Shown here: piece by piece, positions 56,809 to 64,000 of the stretch
How the letters are laid out: each line of letters starts with the position of its first letter
Position numbering within the stretch: position 1 is the stretch's first letter
Assembly: GCA_003255065.1 (NCBI GenBank)
Contig: QAOA01003028.1
Coordinates: 884,351 to 948,350 of the forward strand
Reading direction: 5' to 3'
DNA: 64,000 nt
Source: Cercis canadensis
Taxonomy: Eukaryota > Streptophyta > Magnoliopsida > Fabales > Fabaceae
Position numbers and translations under genes: made by a program
Notes under the pieces: generated by a model
The model's input: only the letters and a program-made list of their open reading frames with translations
Databases searched by the model: none
Told to the model about the DNA's origin: nothing

Positions 56809-57700
56809 GAAAGGGAAAAGAGAAAAGAAAAAGAGGGAGAAAATTAATTACAAGAAGCTGAACCTTGACAGGAGGTGCTTGAGGAAATGAAGGGGGAGAT
56901 TGGAGAGGGAATAAATAGAGGTCAGTCAGCATCAAACCTGACAAACAGGACTGACACATCGGAATTGTTGGGACCATGCAAATGCAGAAAACTGTTAGGG
57001 AGTAAGCAGTCTAGGGACTCTCTTTTGCTCAAACTACGCTTTTTAATGCAGATTAATGCAGTTTCCAGGGTAAAAATTTCGCGTACCTTTCAAGTTGTCC
57101 ATTTGGGGAGGAGTAATAATATATACACAAATTTCTATTTCATAGTATTCCACAATTCGTGAAGTGACAGAGTGAGAGTTCATCTAGCCTGCTTAATTGT
57201 TTTTTAGTGTTTAATTTATTCTAATTATTTATGTATTTATCGTTTTCCATTTAGGAGACGAATGGTAAATCTATAAATTGTGTACACAAACAGTGATGTT
57301 GTAAAATTGAAGTTTAACAAAAAAAAAAAGTTTAATTTACTAATAAAATTAGTTTGACAAAAACTTTGTGTATATATCATGCCTTGAATTTTCCTCTGCT
57401 TGTGGATGACATACATTGGATTCTAGGAAAGGCGTTTGTGAGTTATAAATTACAATATGACAAAGTCAGGGAAGAATTTCTTTCACTTTAGAGTTCCTAC
57501 TCATTTACCAAGACATATCTGTAATCTGTGGACTATGCATTATAGTTTACGTTGTATCCTTCAGTTGAAGCCATATCAATGGCCAAAAGAATGTGTGGCT
57601 ACGTCCATACTTAAGTCGTTTGGGTTTTATTCTAACAACCATGTAGCATTAGATAGAAAAGAGAAAGATAAACATGCATGGTCAGGTTATTAAAAGTGCA
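56809..57700. other. Expansin promoter and gene-free DNA
   Basis: No coding frame with a recognisable motif; short frames at 56875-57162 and 57457-57693 look random. Confidence 0.45.
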
Positions 57701-57702
57701 TG

Positions 57703-57895
57703 AGTTTTTTTTTTTTTTTTTTGATAAGAGTATCTTTGTGCCAACTTTTGCATATGGAAACTAAATCCTTTCTTGCACTCCACATCGGCCTAATACATTT
57801 AGAAAAGAAATTCTTCTAAATGCTGACTCTAATATTTGAACCTTAGCTACCTTAGATAAATTTATTACATCTTTACCACTAGACTAAATCTTTGG
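57703..57895 (-). mobile_element. tRNA-type SINE (minus strand)
   Basis: Read on the minus strand it starts with an A-box-like TTAGTCTAGTGGTAAAG and a B-box-like AAGGTTCAAATATTAG about 35 bp later, and ends in a long A-tail (the T run at 57705-57722). No clear flanking target repeat was found, so the borders are approximate. Confidence 0.5.
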
Positions 57896-60235
57896 AGAAA
57901 TGTATAGTTTAAAAAGTGAGCTCTTGAGTGAAATATTGTGGTATGTGTCATTTACAGCAACAACTAATCTAAGCATCTCTACGTATTTACCCTTAGAGTT
58001 TTCCTCTATGTATATCAAGTTTTTTTTTCTCATAACCTTCTAATCATTATCAGGACTCATGTCCCTCTGACAGTCCTTTGCAGAAACGAGTTGTTTTTGG
58101 TGCCATCAATTTTCCCATCACAATTTGAAAGATAATAATTGATAAATCAGTACGTTGCCTAGCCCTCCACAAGCAACTAGGATTCGAAACGACATGTATG
58201 TTTGGCTGGCACCCATGCAAGGCTGCTTAGCCATTAAATACAAACATGTGACATATCATCATATCTACAGACACACAAGTACCTACATAGTAAATATGCT
58301 AATGACACCACACAAACACCCAACACCATATGGCAAATGATACTGGAAAACATCAAATTTAAGAGCTAGCTTGAACTTAATGTTGTATCGTTAGCCTTAA
58401 TTAGGTCATCTAGAAAAATGTGGTAAAAGCCATTGTCATTGTCCCAAACGCCAAACCATAAGAAACTGATTGACCTTCCCAAAGAGGAAGGGATATAATA
58501 CGCTATAGCTACAAACTAAGAGGGTGTTTGGGTTAGCGGCCAGAGATAATTAACTGATTTTGGATAGCGTCTCCCACCTTTAGTAATTATCTCTTGGTTG
58601 GATGAATATTAAGTATATTTGAATAAGATAAGCTAATTAGAGTTAGTGATTGTCTGGAACGCTAATTAGAGCCTTTTTCTCTATCAATTGTTGTTAGTTT
58701 GGACTGAGATAGCAGCAGGCACAAAGAAAATTGAGGTTGAGCAATTTGAGATGTCGATTTTGTCGGCAGGTGCTAGGGAAGGTCTTTGCAGTATCAACAA
58801 TGGCGTGGGGTCAACTCACACACTCTAGCCACGTTTGCACATGGAGGACCAAGGCTTGTAGCCCTACCACACAGACACCACTTTGCAACATGATCGTTCA
58901 TATCTTTTTAACATTTCTTAGTTGCCTTGCGGGTACACATGCTAGCCCACACAAGTACGTACCAAAGTCCCCTATATTTAAAATAGAAAATTAACAAAAC
59001 AAAAAAGATAGTGAAATCCCATGGAGTAATAATGAATATACAATTCTTTACTTCACAACAATCCATAAATTGCATAGTTGGCAAAATCCGACGGCTAGTA
59101 ATCTCACCTAGTTTTTTCACCTCCTAATTTCAACAAAATATTTGGCTAATTCTGCTTAATTTCTCACATCAAGATAATTTAGAGTCCAAACAAGTGCCAA
59201 AAAAGTAAGCATATTTTGACAAGCAACAAAACAAAACTTCTGCTCCAATTATGGTAAGGGTGTCAACAAATATTTACAGTGGTACTTATCGATTTTTGTC
59301 TCCAGAGAGGTAAAGAGTAATTAATAACAACCCAATAACTTCCAGTGAAGACAGTGGGGATCTGTTTATGATGCTCCATGGTCTGATCCATGAAAATTCT
59401 ATAAGGATGTAGGTAGTAAGTTTGATTTGTTACGAAAATGCAGGGTTTTCATGGGAATCAAGTTGCAGTACAAGGAAATGCATTTTCTTATGGCAACATT
59501 TTCTCACAAACAAAGGCCTACAAATTTAATGATCACAAACAACGTGTCACAAAAGATCATATCATAAAAAACTATTTAGCTACCACAAATAACAAGTAAT
59601 TTCACCAAAAAAAAGTTATGCTTTATGAAAACTTGTCAATTATTGCAAGTGACACAAATAATTAATTTGTATGCAATGTTGAAATATTGTTTAGTGGAAA
59701 GGAAGAAAAATGGAGGCGTATCTTTGGACTAGATTGGGTGGACCTCAATGTCGCTGTTTATATCTTGCTAATGGTGACAACTTTTATGACGAATCCAATT
59801 AGCTGCGAAAAGACACCAAAAGGGTAATACCGTGGAACTTTGGCAATTTCTTGAGAACATGTGAAGGTGTTTTGGTACCTAACATGACTTCAAAACCAGG
59901 CTTGTGAAGTATAAAATCCTCTTTTTGAAAGTGAACTCCATGCCTACTCTTTATGTTACATGGGGGTAAAAATTTGTGAAATATCAAAATATATATATAT
60001 ATGACTCAAAGTCAATACTATGTAATAAAATTTTGAATTTATATTATCATATTGGGGGTCAAATTTAAACTCCATCATATTTGTGCCCAATTTAGGGCAT
60101 TTATCTAGATTACTTAGAATCGAATTTTCAACTAATTTTTTTAACGAGAGTTCTCAATTAAAATTAACTCGTAATTGATATGTTCAAATAACATAGATAA
60201 GGAGTCAACCCATATAATTAGATTGATTGATTGAT
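57896..60235. other. Gene-free region
   Basis: No motif-bearing frame. AGGGTGTTTGGGTTAGCGG near 58521 resembles one end of a Harbinger/Tourist-type MITE, but I could not find its partner end. Confidence 0.4.
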
Positions 60236-60238
60236 TAA

Positions 60239-60872
60239 GGTTGTGTTTAGATGGAGTATTTGACAAATTCTTGTGAATTTCAAATACATGTAATTGAAAT
60301 ATAATATTTTAAATACATGTATTTATAAAATATCTTGTTTGAATACACTCTATTATAAAAAGAATAATTTAACAATAATATTCAAAACATTATAAAAAGA
60401 GAAATTTCGAAAGTGTAATTTGCTTGCATCTTTCTTCTCATCTTTGTTTTGCAAAAAAAAAAAAAAAAAAAAAAAAAAAACTTAAGTCTCATAGTTGGTT
60501 TCATTGACCTGTCCACTTAAATCTGACAACATGGTGTTGGGACATCCTTAGTAGCAATAAGGGGTGCTAGCACTAGCCTCATATATGGGACCCGAGAAGA
60601 GAACTCTTGAGAAATAGACAAGCGCACTTGAGAAGGCTCAAACACGAGGTCCAACCCCAAGGTGGTTGGTGGATTTGAAATATACTCCATTTTAAGGGAA
60701 TTTAAAATATATTATATTGAGANATTTTGAGGGAATTTAAAATATATTATATTGAAACTTTGAAAGTCATTACAAAATTAAAATTTTGAAAATATTTTTA
60801 AAAATTACACAAATAGTATAATTCAAAATTAATATTTTAAATACACTCTATAAATATCTCATCTAAACACAC
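60239..60872. mobile_element. Harbinger/Tourist-like MITE with TAA target sites
   Basis: The left end GGTTGTGTTTAGATGG follows TAA (60236-60238). The right end, read on the minus strand, is GTGTGTTTAGATGAG and is followed by TAA (60873-60875). TIRs of this type and a 3-bp TAA/TTA target are typical of PIF/Harbinger elements. Inside are a long A run (60456-60480) and a 34-bp direct repeat around the N at 60723 (60689-60722 and 60724-60757), an assembly mark. No transposase. Confidence 0.55.
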
Positions 60873-60898
60873 TAAGTGTTTATGTTAAGTTAAAGAAT

Positions 60899-61077
60899 CA
60901 CTAGATGTGGCTCAGTTGGTAAATTGAACTCCATGTGGGACAAATCTTAAGGTAATATCAGAAGTTTAAACTCTACTGTAAGCACTAGTAGCTAGGGCAT
61001 GCCAAAACTTGAGTGAGAATTAGACTTACACCAAAAAATTTGGTGTGAGGACCATCTTGTAAGAAACCAAAAAAAAG
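60899..61077 (+). mobile_element. tRNA-type SINE
   Basis: The A-box-like TGTGGCTCAGTTGGTAAA begins at about 60906, a weaker B-box-like GAAGTTTAAACTC follows about 45-50 bp later, and an A-rich tail is at 61066-61077. Its promoter resembles the SINE at 61986. No convincing target repeat, so it is older or borders are imprecise. Confidence 0.55.
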
Positions 61078-61970
61078 TTTTTAAAAAAATGTCATTCATA
61101 ATTATTAAATGAATTTAAACATGTTATAATTTTGAATCAGTGTAAAACAAAATGTATTTAAAAGAATAAAATGTAAGAGAATAATTGAAAAAAAAAAAGA
61201 GTAATAGTTTATATTTTAATAAAGTATATATCATTACATAATAATTTATAATTTTTTAAATATACTTCTTCAATTTTCTCCGAAGCTTTTGTCAAAGTGC
61301 ATCCTTCACACTAGATTACCATTTTATATTTGGGTTAAGGGTTCCGATAAAGTTAATTAAAGGCTAAGTTATATGTTTTAGTCCACAATATATATAGAAA
61401 CAAAAACAATCAATTCGAATTACAAAACCCATTTAGAATTCTTGACCTATTGTTATTGAAATGATATTGAATATTGCTCTCTGAAATTGCTATTATGTAC
61501 TTATTTAGAAGTTTGCAGCTGTTGCTCAAATTTACAGAGGGTATAGGAGACAGTACAAGATATGAGACAAACCACCCAAAGACATAGTTTTCTTTTTATT
61601 TTAGGCCAATTTGGCACGACATAATTAAAATCTTTGTCTCCACAAGATGTATACAAAAAAAAGTTTAAATAAAAACTAAGTTTAGGCTCTAATACCCATA
61701 CATGAATATGGTATATTGATACTACAACCAATCATTTATTGCCACATTCATAATTATATCTAACTTTACACAAATTATTAGTTAGCAAAATTTGAGCTTT
61801 TCGGCCAATTTGGCAAGACGTTATGAAATTAAGCCCCCAAATTAAAGAAAGAAAACTGAATTTAGAGTATTTAATTAGATCCTACACAATAGGGTAGCTT
61901 ATATATCCTTTTTTTTTTTCCATAAATTAAGCTTATCCCATTAGTTCCTAGGGAGTGTAGTGTGATAGGA
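61078..61970. other. Gene-free AT-rich region
   Basis: Homopolymer-rich; no coding frame or clear repeat recognised. Confidence 0.45.
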
Positions 61971-62183
61971 AAGAGGAGGGATATAAAACCCAAGGGTTGT
62001 GGCTCAGTTAGCAACATAAGCTGAGTATGTGGGAAGAATCAAATGTTCAATTCCCACGAAACACACCTTTGGAGAGAGGTGAGGAGCCTTAACTGTGACT
62101 AAACTCCGAATAGGATTAGTCTCGTCCCGATAATAGGGTGGGAATACCTGGGTTCATACCCAAAAAAAAAGAGGAGGGATATA
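61971..62183 (+). mobile_element. tRNA-type SINE with 15-bp target duplication
   Basis: The element at 61986-62168 is flanked by identical repeats AAGAGGAGGGATATA (61971-61985 and 62169-62183). The A box is GTGGCTCAGTTAGC (from about 61999), and a B-box-like TGTTCAATTCCC lies about 45 bp later. The 3' body contains GGATTAGTC, also present in the composite SINE at 4953, and the element ends in an A-tail. The perfect flanking repeat implies a fairly recent insertion. Confidence 0.85.
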
Positions 62184-62939
62184 TATGACAAAAATAAAAT
62201 TCTTGACATAATCCTCTGATAAATGTAATCAAATGAGGCGCCACTAGATCAACAGTCATTAAATAATCTTAGAATTTCTAAAATAAAATATTTATAGTGT
62301 TAGAACATTATTAGAATATTCCTTACGAATTAACTGAATTGAGGGTATTTCAATCAGAACTTAATTATCAAGATGAACAGCACACGTTTATTTGAAATTG
62401 TTGTCTTCTTCTATTATTAGCCTAGGTATATTTTTAGATACAGATGTAACGATGTCATTGCAGTTTCTTTCATAGGGGTCAACATCTAAAGGCTAAAGCT
62501 ACATACAATACAAGGCTACGCCAGAGAAGTGTAATTAAGTTCGTTATGAAACTTGATGAGAATTTGCTTTGTTTTGTGTTGATATAGCCAGAGGCTTCAA
62601 GCAATTCATTAATTATGTTATTCCTAAATTGAAGAGATTGGCTTAAACTTTGAAAAGTATTCTTAAAGACAATGACAGTGCATCACAATTCAATGAGCAG
62701 TATTTAACATTTGGTTGTGGATATCAACATCAGCTACGAGTGTGCACATGCATTTGGATTCTGTGTATCAAATCCAAAGGGTACTACAAATCTACAATAT
62801 AAAGTTACATTCCTTTTGCAACTTTTCACATTATATTTGTAGATACCATATAATGAGCCCAAATTCAAAGGTCCATTACATCAAAGATTCAAACTAAATT
62901 TATCATTAGCATATCACCATCATATCCCTAAATGCCCTA

Positions 62940-63200
62940 TAAATAACTCTTCTGTTATAGGTATAAGACTTTTGACTCATCTCTCATTTATTACTCCTTC
63001 TAACTTGGACCGATCTAACTTAACCATTGGAGTTTGGAAATCCAAACCCAACCATTTAGTTCTTTCTTTGTGCAGTTTGAATCTCCAACTTCACTTGACC
63101 TCAAGATCTCCCAAACCTCCAGCTCAACAATATTCTTCCATTGTTTTCATGTACGACAACATATTTAAGGGATACCAATAGTCACATATAGCGTACCCAT
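62940..63200 (+). mobile_element. Possible LTR-retrotransposon fragment
   Basis: The segment TATAAATAACTCTTC...GGACCGATCTAACTTAACCA resembles the transcribed part of plant LTRs in composition, but no ends, no partner LTR and no coding part are present. Fragmentary; borders are guesses. Confidence 0.2.
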
Positions 63201-64000
63201 GAAATTGTATTATACTTCAAGTCTTGAACCCAAACCCAAATAACTCAATACTTAAACCCACTCAAAACCTAATTAAGATAACCTAATCCAATTAAGAGCA
63301 TGTTTGAATTTCAAGCCAAAGAGAGTTTCAACTCTCAAAACTGAGAGTGGCAACCAAAACCAAAACCCATTTTGCTCATGGGGAATCCGCATAATTGCCT
63401 AAACCAAGTTTGGCACATTTAACTGTTGAAATTGAATTCACTTTTTGTCCTCACTTCTTGCTCATTGCATCTTGTTATTTTTCTGCCTTTTTTTTTTTAA
63501 GTACTTTTGGCTGCGACTTTAAGTTAGAATACATAAGTCACAAGCTTTGATGGAGAGATAGTGGGAGAGAGAAAAGGGACAACCAAGGTTTGGTAAAGTT
63601 CTCTTGGTAAAGAGTAGAGTGAGTGATGAGAGATTTTGGGTAAGGGGCACTGATTTGTGGCTTTGTGAACACTCCAAAAGAAATAATAGGTGAGAAAAAA
63701 TTATATAATTATGTTTTTTTAATGTGATTTTTATATTATTATGTTATATACAAAAGCGTATTTTAAAAATTATATTGCCTGTTAGGTAATAGCAATTATG
63801 ATAAAAAATGCCCCTTGTATTAAAAAGAAAATTAATGCTTAAATAATTCTTAAAATACATTTGACATTAAAAATAATTTTTTAACTTTAATTTCTTAAAC
63901 AATATTCAAATTCTATTCATATATATCATATTTATGTGTACCTTTTATAGTAATTTCACAACAAAAATCAAATTTTCTAACTCTAATTAATCCAAACAAA
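63201..64000. other. Gene-free end of window
   Basis: No coding frame or structured repeat recognised up to the window edge. Confidence 0.4.

Overview
This is a eudicot nuclear genome window. It is AT-rich, with introns bounded by GT/AG and plant-specific gene families: PLS-DYW PPR proteins, a cycling DOF factor, an alpha-expansin and F-box/FBA proteins. Its long intergenic stretches are packed with small non-autonomous transposons. The gene order points to a rosid-type eudicot, but the species cannot be named from sequence alone.

Layout. 0-11 kb holds a RING-H2 E3 ligase resembling Arabidopsis MPSR1 (+), a DYW-class PPR gene matching EMB3141 (-), a composite 5S rRNA/tRNA-headed SINE, and a two-pass membrane protein of the 'ribosomal protein L34e superfamily' type (-). 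11-21 kb has no recognisable gene; it holds MITEs, an LTR relic and, at 19.5-20.0 kb, a dense cluster of ACGT/G-box motifs. 21.9-24.9 kb is a two-exon CDF-type Dof transcription factor (+). 29.3-29.8 kb is a three-exon gene for a small secreted peptide with a PSY-like C-terminal motif (+). 37-44.3 kb is a compact cluster: a CML45/46-type calmodulin-like gene (+), a second DYW PPR gene resembling EMB2744 (-) and a four-exon lipoate-protein ligase (+). 45.7-49.7 kb has two related F-box/FBA genes, the first intact and the second a pseudogene. 55.6-56.7 kb is a three-exon alpha-expansin close to EXPA5 (-). From 57 to 64 kb I see only SINEs, a Harbinger-like MITE and a possible LTR fragment.

The order CDF - CML - PPR - lipoate ligase - expansin combines what I recall as two separate Arabidopsis neighbourhoods (At5g39660-39680 and At3g29000-29030). 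The window may therefore keep the ancestral order from which those two regions fractionated. The genes do not form a single pathway: their likely roles are photoperiod control (CDF), Ca2+ signalling (CML), organelle RNA editing (PPRs), mitochondrial lipoylation (ligase), wall loosening (expansin), peptide signalling and protein quality control (RING).

Repeats. Six hairpin MITEs have 9-10 bp target duplications (Mutator type). Three tRNA-type SINEs are visible, plus the chimeric 5S/tRNA SINE, which is the most unusual object here. About fifteen isolated N bases occur; most that lie outside homopolymers are flanked by near-identical direct repeats of 24-359 bp. These are most simply unmerged contig ends or alleles, that is, assembly artefacts rather than biological duplications.
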